Source: Medicago truncatula
Taxonomy: Eukaryota; Streptophyta; Magnoliopsida; Fabales; Fabaceae
Reading direction: 5' to 3'
Assembly: GCF_003473485.1 (NCBI RefSeq)
Contig: NC_053042.1
Span: 31,834,762 to 31,898,761, forward strand
DNA length: 64,000 nt
Shown here: one piece after another, positions 1 to 11,405 of the stretch
Numbering within the stretch: the first letter of the stretch is position 1
How the letters are laid out: each line of letters starts with the position of its first letter
Program-made: the position numbers and the translations under genes
Notes under the pieces: generated by a model
Told to the model about the DNA's origin: nothing
What the model saw: only the letters and a program-made list of their open reading frames with translations
Database searches by the model: none

Positions 1-900
1 TCCTCTCTTCCCTTCCTAATTGTGATCGCAAAAAAAAATGGTCACATTCACACCAACAAACAGATGACCTTCCTCGAGCTGAAACCTTTGTAACCCTAGC
101 CGAAGAAAAACGAGACATAACCTATCCCCCTGTTCGATAACATGACATTCCCTCCAAATCCCAAATTGGGCTGAATTTATCCTCCCTGTCTAACCCTACT
201 TGTCTGCTGCTCTCCCGCTGTCTATACTCTTTATGAAAATTCGGTCCCATCGCTTTCCTACATCTATCACTCACCCCAATCCACTATTCAATATCCCATC
301 CCCTGCGAAAAAAGGGTGCCAACGCGGTGATCGTAGGTTAACTTCATATTCGTCGCCTCTGTCTCTCTAACTCTCTCTCATAACTTTTAATTTCTTACCT
401 TGAAACAAACACACCCAAAAATATGTAATTATCATTCTATCACACATGACATCCTTTAAATCATGTAAAGATCCAAATATATGTTAGAATCTTCTTTTTT
501 AAGAGATGTCACAAATTTATATGAACCACCAATATAAGTGACTTAATATTTATCACAATATCTATGAATATCGCTCATTCCTTTTTTCTTTTAAAAGAAA
601 TATCGATCATTCTTGTATGTTTGAATTTAACATAATATATCCATTAAAAAAATTAAACTTAATATACTGACCAACAATATAGCTGGATCGTGCGAAGAAT
701 CTAGTATATATATCTGCAAGTAGCCAATCACGTACTCTTTCTTGCAAGTTTCCATGACCAATGTATTAATTATTTAAGTACGTAATACGTATGTTCTTGT
801 CCTCAGACCCCTACTCTCTAAACAGACAATAAAAGTGTGTTTGTATACTAAAGGCCCCATTTTCATTGCAGATATAACTAGTAACATATATTTATTTATT
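1..900. other. Gene-free left edge
   Basis: No reading frame with recognisable protein similarity. The first 400 bases are richer in C and CT runs than the AT-rich sequence that follows, which could be the UTR or promoter of a gene outside the window, but nothing here proves it. From about 700 the sequence joins a block that is duplicated near 7430. Confidence 0.4.
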
Positions 901-1680
901 TATTTGACAAAAACAAAATGATATTCATTCATTCAAATCAAGATATTACATCATTCAACACCGCTAAAAATGTAAAGGATGAATCGAACAAACTCACAGC
1001 ATCCAAATTAATAGCATATAACGACAAAATACCTACAAAAATATATGATGAAATTAAAGTGACCGGAATATCTATTACCTCCGGAATATCCAAGTTAGTA
1101 ACATATATTTTATAATTCAATAAAACGGTTAACTATATAGGGGCCGGAATTGACATACATTTCTATTCACTCATAATTTATCAATCATTATTTTCCTTCT
1201 GGTTGCCATTTTCCTCGATCTTACAATATTGTGGGAACACTGACAAAGTGCACCATGAACCACAACCATTTACCGACATATGTTAGTACTCAGATTTTTC
1301 TTAATAATTTTAGGATCTTAAATTGAATACAGAATATAGTTAACTTGCTTGTAAATAAGTTAATATAAATTATAACTCTTGAGAAAATCAATGAATTCTT
1401 GGTTTTATAGGTGTAATGAGCTTGTTGATTCAGAAATAATTTTGACATCAAGATAATCCGTATGTGGATAGTTCGATTCATTTTGTTTGATACCTTAGTG
1501 AAAAAGTCCCTGCTTTTGTAATAATTTTTTATTTTCCAACTTTTATTTATTTATTTTGGTATGTTGAATATTATATTATTAACAAGAGGCTCGGTTATGT
1601 TTGGTTATGAAGAGACACACATAGAGACACAGACATAAAATCTAAGTTATACAAGCAATTTCAAGTGAACCTCTTCCCTT
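700..1680. repeat. Duplicated block A, copy 1 (partner 7430-8390)
   Basis: Long collinear similarity to 7430-8390. Shared landmarks are the GGGGCCGGAAT motif (about 1140 and 7768), the string ATTCATTTTGTTTGATACC (about 1475 and 8164), and GGTTATGAAGAGACACACAT (about 1602 and 8323). Order and strand are the same in both copies. This is the far-upstream part of the unit that carries SAUR genes 1 and 2, so the duplication covers several kilobases and not only the coding region. Confidence 0.75.
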
Positions 1681-2273
1681 TATAAAGGGTAAGTTTGAAG
1701 TATATATGCATGTATGAAATTTTTAGAAATTATAATTAAGTTCAGTTTAGGTCCAAGTGGTTTGTCAGGTTTGAACCATCTCATATCATTGTTTTGTTTG
1801 GTGTTATCTTGTGACGTAGTAAAGTGGTAAAAAAAAAAAAAAAAAAAAAAAACTAATCTGATTAATCGAGGGTTTTGCAGGGAAACTTTTTAACAATGGA
1901 GATCCAACACATTGATCACAAAGATATTAGAAGAAATAAAAAAAAATATCAAATTGATTACAAGATTGAAAAAATGAAGAGTATCAAATCTTAGGAAATT
2001 GAAATGCATCGGTGTTTTTGTTTTTCATATGTTTCCTCCATTTGAGCTTATCATATTCGAGAAATTCTCGGAAATTAAATTTGGCATCTGTTCTTCTTTT
2101 CAAGTTTTGAACTTTGGTTCATCACATTCTGAATGTCGTCTAACTCCTTGTGTTAGATCAATCCTTTATTGGTTAATTAATAGACATGTAACTTATTAGT
2201 TGAAACAATTTATTTAATTACATGTGTTTATTTAATTTTATTAATATAATATTTATCGATTCGGTGCCATACA

Positions 2274-2949
2274 TGTTGTAGAAGTGACTCAAAATAGGAG
2301 TATTTGAAACTATCAAAATAAACGGCCGATTTGGAGAAATCGGGGCCCGATTTTGGCTGTTGTTTCAGCCCTTCAATTCGTGAATTTTCGACGCCCGATT
2401 TCTCAAAACAGCATAAAACATAAACGTCTTTTCTGGACCTAGATTTGTTCCAATTTTGGAGGGATACTTTTACTATAAATATAGACATTGTATCAAATGT
2501 AAACTGTGAGAAACAGAGAGCCAGAAAACAAGGGTTTAGAAGCCAGCAAGAAAACTAGGGTTTGTAGAGTTTGCTCTTGGCAACAAACACTAGGGTTGGA
2601 ATTGATTCACCTTGGAAAACACTATTAGAATTGAGTCTCTTGGTCACATGAAGAGATTGTGACTTTGGGTGGAATTAGGTTTGAAGACTAATTCTTTTAA
2701 CCTTCTTTGATATCTCTTTGTAAAGTTACTCATCGTTATAGTGGAACGGAGGGCTGCTCTCTCCCCCAGACTAGGTCAGTATTGGACCGAATTGGGTAAA
2801 CAAATTTCACATGTTCTCTTTTTTTCTCTCTCGTTGTTTTCTACTTTTACTTGTGTTTATAACTGTCACCCACTTATTTTGGTTGCTTGATTGATTTTCT
2901 CAATACATCAAATATTTTATTTATGTGATTTTTCAACGAATTCACAACA
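2274..2949 (+). mobile_element. Solo LTR, probably Ty1/copia type
   Basis: A 676-bp segment with short inverted ends TGTTGT...ACAACA, flanked on both sides by the 5-bp duplication ATACA (2269-2273 and 2950-2954). A TATA-like box (CTATAAATATAG) lies near 2474, so the LTR reads on the + strand. No internal region or second LTR adjoins it, so it is a solo LTR left by recombination. The related unit near 23,880-23,990 lacks it and shows the approximate empty site. The family is inferred from general style only. Confidence 0.75.
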
Positions 2950-2954
2950 ATACA

Positions 2955-3930
2955 TAGTATTAGAAAATAACATGCCCATAAGTATGAGGCTTTAGGCAGT
3001 CACCCCGTCTTCTCCGTGTCTAGGGTCATCACTAGATGCCATAAACTATGCATTCTATTTTTCAAGATATGCTCCTCTCTCGTGAGAACAAATTTTGTAC
3101 AAAGTCATTAATACATGCTGCCTAGCTATAGTTTGGTTCATTCAACTGAACTTTCAACCTAGTGGTTTATTTCAGGAACATGATTCGATATATATAAATA
3201 TGGTTGTTAAAATTGGAATTTTGCTTCAGATCAAAAGGAAAGAGCAAAATCAAAATTTTTTACTCAACTACTTTTGTATAATTGATATAAGAAATTGTAT
3301 TATCGCAATCAAAATCGATGAATTTTACAAACATAAATAATGCAAAATATATATTATAAATCGTATATAGTCATAAATAACTCAGTTTAAAGTCACAAAA
3401 TACTTATACATAAATGACTAAACAAAATGTAAAACATCCTCCAAAACCCTTTAAAATCCTCCAATTTTGTATGAATTTCACAATTTTGACGCGATTTTAC
3501 TAGGATTTTGCTTATCTTGTGATTCTGCTATGAATTTGGGTTGTTGAAGGTAAATAAAATCGCAAAATCCTAGATTTCAGAATTTAAGTCGGGATTTTGA
3601 CAACCATGCATATAAGTGTTTTAAATCACAAACTACTTGCTAATCAATATTCGATCGCAGATTGCTTCATCCAATGTAAAGTCTTCGCTTAGTCCAAACA
3701 TACATTCCCTTTAACATAATATCTTTGTTGGTTTGTATTAATTGGTTAGCCAAGCATATCAATAAGTGTGACATATGTGATAGATATTTGAGTTTTTTAA
3801 ACATGCATGTAGTTAGAGATTTGATTCGTGATCAATATACAAAAAACATACTTCAGTGGTATACAAGTATACTTACTTCAGTTTACCAAACAAGAAAAAC
3901 ATATCACGATGCAGTAAGTGGGCATTGGAT
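2955..3930. other. Upstream flank of SAUR gene 1, no gene
   Basis: AT-rich spacer. From about 3110 it is related to 8385 onward and 24,130 onward (shared string ACTTTCAACC/ATTGTGATTCAT followed by an ACATGATTC motif), so it belongs to the repeated SAUR unit. The short open frames here share no protein features between the copies and are not credible genes. Confidence 0.5.
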
Positions 3931-4055
3931 ATAGCTATGGACAACAAATTCAAGGCCCTGCCTCTAAAGTATACGAAATTTTTGGCTAATGAGAGGGAAG
4001 TAATTGACCTATCGAATAATGGCAATGAATGCTGTATACAGAGGTAGACCCACCT
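3930..4055 (+). promoter_or_regulatory. Conserved SAUR upstream block, unit 1
   Basis: Contains GGACAACAAA (3939-3948) followed by GGCCCT, a GCTAATGAGAGGGAAGTAAT stretch and a W-box-like TTGACC at 4004-4009. The same order recurs before the other five SAUR genes. Its survival between diverged copies suggests a shared cis-regulatory module. The function is inferred. Confidence 0.6.
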
Positions 4056-4176
4056 GTACCGTATATTAACTGGCTATGTGTAACCTAGAGTTAAGAAATA
4101 TCGTGTTCTTGTTAATAAAACATAAAGAAAAATTTCTTTCAAAAAAATAAAAATAAATATCGTGTTCTCGCTCAGC

Positions 4177-4183
4177 ATAAATA
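4177..4183 (+). promoter_or_regulatory. TATA box of SAUR gene 1
   Basis: ATAAATA about 80 bases before the ATG, in the same context (ATAAATAGCCA) as the TATA box of SAUR gene 2. Confidence 0.6.
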
Positions 4184-4259
4184 GCCAAACTCTGCTAATA
4201 AAATCATATTCCAATCTTGATTAATAATTCAAATACTACATTGTTCCCCAATATTCAAG

Positions 4260-4601
4260 ATGCTTAGTTCATTTGTTGAGAAGGTACAAAAGAGTTTATC
4301 AGTCTTTGTACCAAGAAAGCATGCATTGAGCTACTGGAGTGAAGATCATGCCACAACCACAGGTCACGAGCTTGCTGATGATGTTATGAAAGGTTACTTT
4401 GCTGTTCTTGCAAAGAAGGGTTTAGAAACTAGAAGATTTATTGTTGGGTTAGATTACCTAACTGATCCTGCTTTTTTGGGATTGCTTGATGATGCTTGGG
4501 AGGAGTATGGCTTCAGACAGAAGGGGACTCTTGTTGTTCCGTGTCGACCAATCGATTTACAGATCATTCTGGAGAAGAAGGCAGCACCAGCATCAAGATG
4601 A
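4260..4601 (+). CDS. SAUR: SAUR family auxin-responsive protein (gene 1)
   Basis: Intronless 113-residue protein with the Auxin_inducible (SAUR) domain over about residues 38-106. Seen directly: GYFAVLA near residue 43, RRFIVGLDYLTDPAFLGLLD, EEYGFRQKGTLVVPCRP, then LQIIL. The N-terminus (MLSSFVEKVQKSL, then VPRKHALSYW) matches genes 2 and 3. SAUR proteins are small, short-lived and auxin-induced; the family is known to inhibit PP2C.D phosphatases and so activate plasma-membrane proton pumps and cell expansion. Compared with genes 2 and 3 it has a short insertion (TGHEL) near residue 35 and a different C-terminal tail (KKAAPASR). The start is the only in-frame Met before the conserved N-terminus. 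The family call is very safe; the individual role is unknown. Confidence 0.95.
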   Translation: MLSSFVEKVQKSLSVFVPRKHALSYWSEDHATTTGHELADDVMKGYFAVLAKKGLETRRFIVGLDYLTDPAFLGLLDDAWEEYGFRQKGTLVVPCRPIDLQIILEKKAAPASR

Positions 4602-5106
4602 AAGAAATAATGATATTCGAAGTTAAGATTCTCTCTATTTCTCAAAATATCATGAGGGCTCCGTTCACGAGAGATAAGCACAAATATGAGATTGGTAGAG
4701 CTTATTTTTAAAATTATTTTTAAACTTGGGTCCTATTAAATTCTAATGTGCTTTTCTCTTATCGAATGGAGTTTCTATTTCTTTTGAGAAATGCAGATGA
4801 TTCAAATAGTCATCTTCCTATGGAAGAAGAACAACGTATCTTCTTCTATACCAGGGTCTAGGAATATAAAAAAAAAAAAGGAATATCAAAGATATTGCTT
4901 GGCGAATATTTCATCAATTAGGTTAATATATTTATTTTAACAGCTATAGTTCAATTTTAATGGGATGGTTTGGCTTTTTTTTTTTTGTTCAGGTACAATA
5001 TCTTGTGGCACCCTTGAATGATTTGTAGTTGCTAAATTATATGAAGCCATTGTGTTTGGATGTTTTCTATTAATTCTTTTACCATTTTAATTCTATTTAC
5101 AGTTTT
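4602..5106. other. 3' flank of SAUR gene 1
   Basis: No gene. Contains the block TCTAGGAATAT...GATATTGCTTGGCGAAT (about 4857-4910), which recurs downstream of SAUR genes 2 (about 10,151) and 3 (about 16,428). The 3' flank was therefore duplicated with the genes. Confidence 0.6.
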
Positions 5107-5255
5107 GGGTCTTGTTAACCAATGTCCTGGAGCACTAGTTAACAAATAAAAAGTAGAAAGAAATTTCAAATTTTACATTAAAAATAACACTTACATAATT
5201 TTCAAGAAAATATTTCCTTTTATAATTCTTTAACAAGTGCCCATTGTTAACATTT
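5107..5255. mobile_element. MITE, GGGTCTTGTTAAC family (copy 1)
   Basis: About 149 bp, starting GGGTCTTGTTAACCAATGTCC and ending with an imperfect inverted version (GTGCCCATTGTTAACATT). The interior is AT-rich and non-coding. Related copies lie at 20,871-21,041 and 21,170-21,353. Confidence 0.6.
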
Positions 5256-6420
5256 TCCTACAGATTTACACCTTTCTTGTGTTGTGCATGGAAGTTTTAG
5301 TGATAGAATATTGGATGGCAATTAATTAATTCATGTGATAAAATGCTCTTTGATTGGGATTGATGTACAAGGACTCATTTTGAGTTTATGAAATTTGGGA
5401 ATGACAGTATTGAGAAACTGAAAAGCAATGTGTTGGCGATATGGATGAGGTAAGACTTGTGAAAAGTTATAGAGGTTCAGTTCAGTTATGTTCTTGTGTA
5501 AAAAGCAATTAAAACCTTTTTTTTTATAAGGAATCTCTTTTTTCTGGTTACATTTTTATAAGGAATCTCTAAGAATAAAATAGAATAAAACTGCCTTTTT
5601 GTTGAAATCATGTTTAAATATCAGCTTTGTATTTTCTGAAAATAAAAATTTAAACCTAATTTTGAAAGGCCTTAACATCCAAAAGAAATATTAAAACACA
5701 ATTTCAAAAGTAACAAAAAGACAGTAAGATGCATTTTAGTTTATTTTGTTTGGGTTGTCCATTATCTATCCAAATATCGTACATGACTAAAAGTTGTATA
5801 ATACTTGTCCTATTTCATCAAGTACTTTATTTCTTCCCTTTTCTTAATCAAATGGACCCATAAACAAAGAAAAGAGAAGAGGAACACATTGAAGGCTAAA
5901 GACAAACAACTAAAAACAAGTGGCGAGAAAAACAAATTAAACAAGAAAAAGTCAAACTCAAAGAGTCTCACAAAGGTAGGGGACAGTTAAAAAGAACAAG
6001 GTGAAATGAAAAATATTTATCTCAAAAGAAGAGGGATGGGTTCAACGATAAGCTCAAAAAAGTACAAGGAGATCTCGAGAACAAATGACTTAAATAGTTC
6101 TTTAAAACATATTATTTAATATAGAAAGGATATACCTATGGAAATATCAATATTGTAGCTGTAGACATAAAAAAAATTAAAAAAATATAATATATATCAA
6201 AATTTAAGAGAGAAAAAGTCGTGAGTGTATTTCGTGAAATTAAAAACTTGAGAAATTTTCCGTCTGATTCCCAAATACGTCTCTCCCCCAAACACTAAAA
6301 TTTACCCAAAATCGGTTCTCTCCCCAAAACGCCTCACCCTTTGACATGTTTAACCTTTAATTCTCTCAATCTTTGATGGGTTAAACCTTCAATTGTCTTA
6401 GTCGTATTCTTCACCTTAAA
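5256..6420. other. AT-rich spacer without a gene
   Basis: No protein-like reading frame. A lysine-rich 61-codon frame at 5805-5990 reflects A-rich composition. No structured repeat was recognised. Confidence 0.5.
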
Positions 6421-7140
6421 CACTCACTGTTAAAAACTCTAGATTTTTCTGCAGAATTACCTGCGGAATTTGGGAGAAATCCCGCAGGATTTGGGTTTCC
6501 TGCGGATTTTTCCTAGGATTGAGGTTCACAGGTAATGCATTTGTGGGTAATTGTTTCTTTAGGATTTTTGTGCTTGTGTTTGTTTTTAAAAAGCTTTATT
6601 TTCTGTTCGATCAAAACATGTTTGATAATTTAAAAGCTTTCTGATGTGGTGAAATAAAGCTACAAATAAACCAAGAGGTAGTCTCACATATTTAGTTGAC
6701 AAATCTATGAAAAACCAAAAACTTGTCATAATATTGTAAAAAATTTATCCTAGAATTGGTGGGTCTGTAGATTTAACGGTAGTGCTTAACATACTTGTTA
6801 TTGAATATTATTATTGTTGTATTCTGGGTGTTTTTCATCTATTTGTAAAATAAAATTTTAATTAGTTATTCACCATGGCGTGATGTGACTATATTGGTTG
6901 TCACTAAAGTGTGTAGTGATAGAAAAGAGCCGTAGGCAAAACATATGCATGGTTTGATTAAACTCTATACCTATGTTCAAAATCTGTAGGTAAAACCATA
7001 ATGTTTTGTCTGATGGGAGAAATCTCAGCACCATAGGATATATTGATGGAAACAATCCGTAGGCATAGAAAACTATTGACTATAGAAAAAAAAACTGCCG
7101 TCGGTATAGGTATTTGATACTATACCTACGGTAGAATGAC
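6420..7140. mobile_element. Degenerate DNA-transposon ends (CACTA-like?)
   Basis: Holds clustered short motifs on both strands typical of transposon subterminal repeats: CTGCGGAATT and CCTGCGGATTT near 6460-6520, then GCCGTAGGCA, CCGTAGGCATAG and CTATACCTACGGTAG near 6930-7135. The first cluster resembles 10,500-10,640. Repeated subterminal motifs are a CACTA (En/Spm) habit, but no CACTA terminus or transposase was identified. Confidence 0.35.
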
Positions 7141-7429
7141 TTTTATTACATGCGGTTGCTTGTTATGGTTATATTTAAATTTCTTGTTGTGGTTATGTCA
7201 ATTTTTGTACAAAACTTTTCTCTAACTTTAAATGACCCCACAAAAGGATGGTGCAATTATTCCTCCCAATTAGATGTTCTTAGCTCAGATAACAAGTTTA
7301 AAAAAAAAAAAAAATTACAATAATTTTTTATAGGGGAAAGCACTATCATTTTTATATGTTTAAATTTAGCATAATATTTATATGTTTAAATTTAGCATAA
7401 TATATATGAATCAGTATGTATAACTGACC

Positions 7430-8390
7430 TTAGCGAGGGATCTAGTTTATCCGTTTTTTTAATGGCAAAACTTTATAAATAATGATTATGAAAAAGACTA
7501 CAAGTAGTACTACACCCACATGTTAGGGTTTAGTACAAATATATATACTTTTCTTTATATAAATATACAATTCAGTGTGTCAAAAAATCACATAAAAAAG
7601 ACATAAATCTTCTGAATGCTTACCAAGAACCAGTCAAGACTCAAGAGATGTTTTTTACGGTGTCAACAACCTCTAATACACGCAAAGATCTAGTATACTA
7701 TGCATGTTCTTGTCTTCAGGCCCCTGCTCCCTAAACGTACAATAAATTAAAACAGTACAAGCTATATAGGGGCCGGAATGGACAGACATTTATCATTCAC
7801 TCATAATTTATTGATCATTAGCTCCCTACCCATTTCCATTTTCCATATAGTGGCAACACTCACAGATATGACAGTAACTACATAACCACCGACGTTAATT
7901 TGTTAAATTTTGTATCTTGTGGGTTGATGCTCGTTTTGTGCAGAAATTTAGTTATTAATAAATCTTATCATTTAAAAATAATAATTAATTAGTTGCATTT
8001 TTTTCAACAATTTTACGAACTTTAATTAAAGACAAAATAACAAATTAAACTTTTTTCGTCAATAAGTAAATAAATACAAAACAGCGTTAACTAAGTTATA
8101 ATTCTTAAAAAAAAAATAAAAAAATTGTCCTCTTGATAATCCATATGAGCATATATTGTTCATTTCATTTTGTTTGATACCTTAATGAAATAGTCCCTGC
8201 TTTTTGGAAAAAACAAAGAAGGAAATAGTCTGTGCTTTCGTAATATAGTTTTTATTCCACAACTTGTTTATTTATTTTGGTATGTTGAGTATTATTAACA
8301 ATAGGATTCGGTTGTGTTTGGTTATGAAGAGACACACATATAGACAGCGATAAAATTTAAGGTATAATTAGAATTTACTAGCAAGCTAGA
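7430..8390. repeat. Duplicated block A, copy 2 (partner 700-1680)
   Basis: Same order of landmarks as 700-1680, including GGGGCCGGAATGGACA near 7768 and GGTTATGAAGAGACACACAT near 8323. It forms the far-upstream part of SAUR unit 2. Confidence 0.75.
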
Positions 8391-8973
8391 GCTTGGTGCA
8401 TTCACCCGAACTTTCAACATTGTGATTCATTTTCTCGAACATGATTCAAATCATCATTCAAAAAAAAGTTTTCAATTACAAATATCTTTGCTTAGTCCAA
8501 AATATCTTTGCTTCATTCAATCTATCAGAAGAAAGTCTTTGGTTAGTTCAAAATATCTGTGCCATGAAAGAGTTTTCAATCATACTATTTGGTAATCACT
8601 TTGTCCAAAATATCTTTGCCCTAGTTTGAAACATTCACATCAGCAAAATATCTTTATAGGTTTATATTAAATTGGTCAAACAAATATATCGATAAAGCCA
8701 TGTACAAGTAATAGATACTTGAATTCCTTAAGTATGTGGTTAGAGATTCAATTTCTGATCAATATTAAAAATAAAAAATAAAAAACATATACATTGAGGG
8801 ATGTCGATTTAAAAATATCTCATTTATCCGCTGAAATTAGTCTCTGCAATTATATACATGTATACTTTTTTGAATGGTTAACCTTTGATTGCAATTAGAG
8901 ATTTCCTTTATTGTTCATAAATTATACATAAATAGAAGCAAGCATGCAACAAACTGCACCGCTAACCAAACAA
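8391..8973. other. Upstream flank of SAUR gene 2, no gene
   Basis: AT-rich spacer related to the flanks near 3110 and 24,130. The motif AAAATATCTTTGC recurs irregularly between about 8479 and 8650. No credible gene. Confidence 0.5.
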
Positions 8974-9375
8974 AATAAGAGCTTTATGCCTAATGAGATG
9001 GATATATACGGGGACAACAAAATGTTGGCCCTCCATGCCCTCCCTTCTAATAAGAGCTTTATGCCTAATGAGATGGATATATACGGGGACAACAAATTGT
9101 TGGCCCTCCATGCCCTCCCTTCTAATAAGAGCTTTATGCCTAATGAGATGGATATATACGGGGACAACAAAATGTTGGCCCTCCATGCCCTCCCTTCTAA
9201 TAAGAGCTTTATGCCTAATGAGATGGATATATACGGGGACAACAAATTGTTGGCCCTCCATGCCCTCCCTTCTAATAAGAGCTTTATGCCTAATGAGATG
9301 GATATATACGGGGACAACAAATTCTTGGCCCTCCATGCCCTCCCTTCTAATAAGAGCTTTTTGCCTAATGAGATG
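8974..9375 (+). repeat. 75-bp tandem repeat, five copies plus a partial
   Basis: Starts of AATAAGAGCTTT lie at 8974, 9049, 9124, 9199, 9274 and 9349, an exact 75-base period. Each unit holds GGGGACAACAAA, TTGGCCCTCCATGCCCTCCC and CCTAATGAGATGG. A variant triplet after the CAACAAA core alternates between copies (types A, B, A, B, then C), which suggests a 150-bp dimer was copied. The array lies 222-623 bases before the SAUR gene 2 start and amplifies a block that is single in the other SAUR units. Because 75 is a multiple of three, several frames on both strands stay open; these are composition effects. Confidence 0.95.
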
Positions 9376-9440
9376 GAAGTAATTGACATATCATATAATG
9401 ACATTAATGAATGCAGTGTATAGGGCTAGACACACCAATA
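9376..9440 (+). promoter_or_regulatory. Conserved SAUR upstream block, unit 2 (3' part)
   Basis: Continues the conserved block after the tandem array: GGAAGTAATTGACATATCA, then a GAATGCAGTGTATAGGGCTAGA stretch like units 1, 3 and 4. The TTGACC of other units reads TTGACA here. Confidence 0.55.
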
Positions 9441-9484
9441 CAATACCGGATATTATGTAGCCATGTACTTGTTCTCAGTTAGCA

Positions 9485-9492
9485 TATAAATA
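9485..9492 (+). promoter_or_regulatory. TATA box of SAUR gene 2
   Basis: TATAAATA followed by GCCACACTCTA. It lies 112 bases before the ATG, with the same context as gene 3. Confidence 0.7.
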
Positions 9493-9596
9493 GCCACACT
9501 CTATACATGATATTATATTCCTATCTCCTATTAATTCAGATACTACATTGTTAATAGTTCTCTAAGTATTCTCGATTAACTCTTTCAGTATTCAAG

Positions 9597-9917
9597 ATGC
9601 TTAGTTCTTTTGTTGGTAAAGTACAAAAGAGTTTATCACTCTTTGTACCGAGAAAGCATGCATTGAGCTACTGGAGTGAAGATCATGCCACAGCTGGGGT
9701 TGCCGATGATGTCATGAAAGGTTACTTTGCTGTTCTTGCAAGGAAGGGTGAGGAAACTAGAAGGTTTATTGTTGGATTAGATTACTTAACTGATCCTGCT
9801 TTTTTGGGATTGCTTGATGATGCTTCGGAGGAATATGGTTTCAGGCAGAAGGGAACTCTTGTTGTTCCATGTAGGCCGATAGAATTACAGAACATTTTAG
9901 ATGGTCGGAAAACATAG
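9597..9917 (+). CDS. SAUR: SAUR family auxin-responsive protein (gene 2)
   Basis: Intronless 106-residue SAUR protein. The Auxin_inducible domain spans about residues 35-102 (GYFAVLARKG, RRFIVGLDYLTDPAFLGLLD, EEYGFRQKGTLVVPCRP, LQNILDG). It differs from gene 3 at about eight positions, including Ser instead of Trp at residue 77 before EEYGF. The start is supported by the shared MLSSFVGK N-terminus. Expected to act in auxin-driven cell expansion like other SAURs. Its promoter is unusual: the 75-bp array sits just upstream, so its expression may differ from that of its near-identical sister genes; that is an inference. Confidence 0.95.
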   Translation: MLSSFVGKVQKSLSLFVPRKHALSYWSEDHATAGVADDVMKGYFAVLARKGEETRRFIVGLDYLTDPAFLGLLDDASEEYGFRQKGTLVVPCRPIELQNILDGRKT

Positions 9918-10483
9918 GGAAGACACAACATCAAAATTAAGATGAAGAAAATGATCATATTCTGGAGTCAAGATCCTCTTTATTTCTGTAAAGAAATGAA
10001 TGATTCCATTTATGAGAGAGATAGACGTAAAAATGAATTTGTTGGGCTACATTTTAAAAATTATTTTTAAACACGAGTACTATCAAATCCTCATTTATGT
10101 CTTTCTTTCTTCGGATAAAATCCCAACGCCATCCATATGCTGCATCGTGGTCTAGGAATATCAAAGATATTGCTTGGCGAATTTATTTTTAAGTTTCATC
10201 TATAGTTTATAAATTGTTGCACCAATAAGATGTGGGTGCATCTACGTGCTTGCGATGATAAATTAATTGGATAGTAAACTTGCCTGAAAAAAAAAATTAA
10301 GGCTTTGCTTAGATTGAGTATTTAATTTTGAAAATTTTTTAGTGTTAAGTCTATATTTTCATTTCTGTAAAGAAATAAATGATTCCATCTAGGAGAGATA
10401 AATATAAATATGAAATTGGCAGGACAATTTTAAAAAAAAAAAAATTATACACGAGTCTTGTCAAATCCTTTTGTGTCTTTCGC
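9918..10483. repeat. 3' flank of SAUR gene 2, partly tandemly duplicated
   Basis: The stretch AAAGAAATGAATGATTCCAT...TTTAAAAATTATTTTT...CACGAGTACT...TCAAATCC (about 10,000-10,110) recurs at about 10,368-10,478. The second copy has no SAUR reading frame before it. The missing remainder of that copy seems to resume near 11,740-11,880, with other elements inserted between. Confidence 0.6.
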
Positions 10484-10853
10484 TACTAGAAACTCCTATA
10501 TTTCCTGCGGAATTACCTGCGGAGTTTGTTTAAAATTCCGCAAGAAATTGTTTCTTACGGATTTTGTCAAGGATTTAGGTTTTCCTGGTAATACACTCGT
10601 AGGTAATTGTTTTCTTAGAATTTTAGGATCCGGAGGAAAAGCGAAAAAATCCACAGGAATTATTGGGTCAGTGCTTGAGGAGTTTTCCTGCCGCAAAAAA
10701 TCGGCAGATACTTCTGCAGCAAAAGATGCAGGAAAATCTGGAAGAGACCCTCTCCCATAGGAAATTTATTTAATTATTAAAAAAAATGTATTTCAATGCA
10801 TACTTGGACGATAAGAATTATAACAATAAAAGATACAAGGTGACAACTCCCAT

Positions 10854-10984
10854 GAAAAAATGGTGGGTAATTTACCCCAACCAATAACCATTCACCTTTT
10901 TAGGTGGTATCCATAAACTATCTTGATCCCACCAATAAATTGCTCATTATGATTGGTTGGTGGGTAAATTACCCACCATTTTTC
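10854..10984. mobile_element. Foldback MITE
   Basis: Inverted arms AATGGTGGGTAATTTACCC and GGGTAAATTACCCACCATT, extended inward by CCAACCAAT/ATTGGTTGG, with about 65 bases between. The whole 131 bp would fold into one hairpin. No clear target duplication was found. Confidence 0.65.
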
Positions 10985-11405
10985 AAAAGTAATCTAGAAA
11001 AAACCAAGATACAATTGCACTAATCCTACAACAAAATAAAATCAACACATGTCTCTACATAGTTGAACCTCCAATACCTGATTGCTAATGTCTCATACCT
11101 TCTTCAAATATAAAGATGTGTCGGAAGAGGAACATGAACCTCCTACCAGCATCTTCATTAAGAAAAAAAATTATTTATGAATTTGACAGTTTAGGATTCT
11201 TACAGCATGTGGAGCCTTGAAAACACACAGATAAATGGTGCAGAAAGGTTCATCATGAAGACCTTCACAAGGGAGTAAAATACTTGAGTTTCAAATACTT
11301 CTAGTAGAAAGGGAAGGCAAAATTTTAGTCATACCTACAAACTAAGTCCTCCATTACAAAAAGAATGAAAATCCCAACCTCGGTCATATCTTGTGTCTTG
11401 ATTGT

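Noticed and set aside
1612-1632. GAGACA motifs as auxin-response elements for SAUR gene 1
   Set aside because: They lie more than 2.6 kb from the gene, beyond a solo LTR; the hexamer is too short to be meaningful at that distance.
8922-9423. Four overlapping open frames of 124-160 codons on both strands with 25-residue repeats
   Set aside because: They follow from a 75-base tandem repeat (a multiple of three) with no stop in the unit. Codon use is arbitrary, both strands are open, and the block is a SAUR upstream region that is non-coding in sister units.
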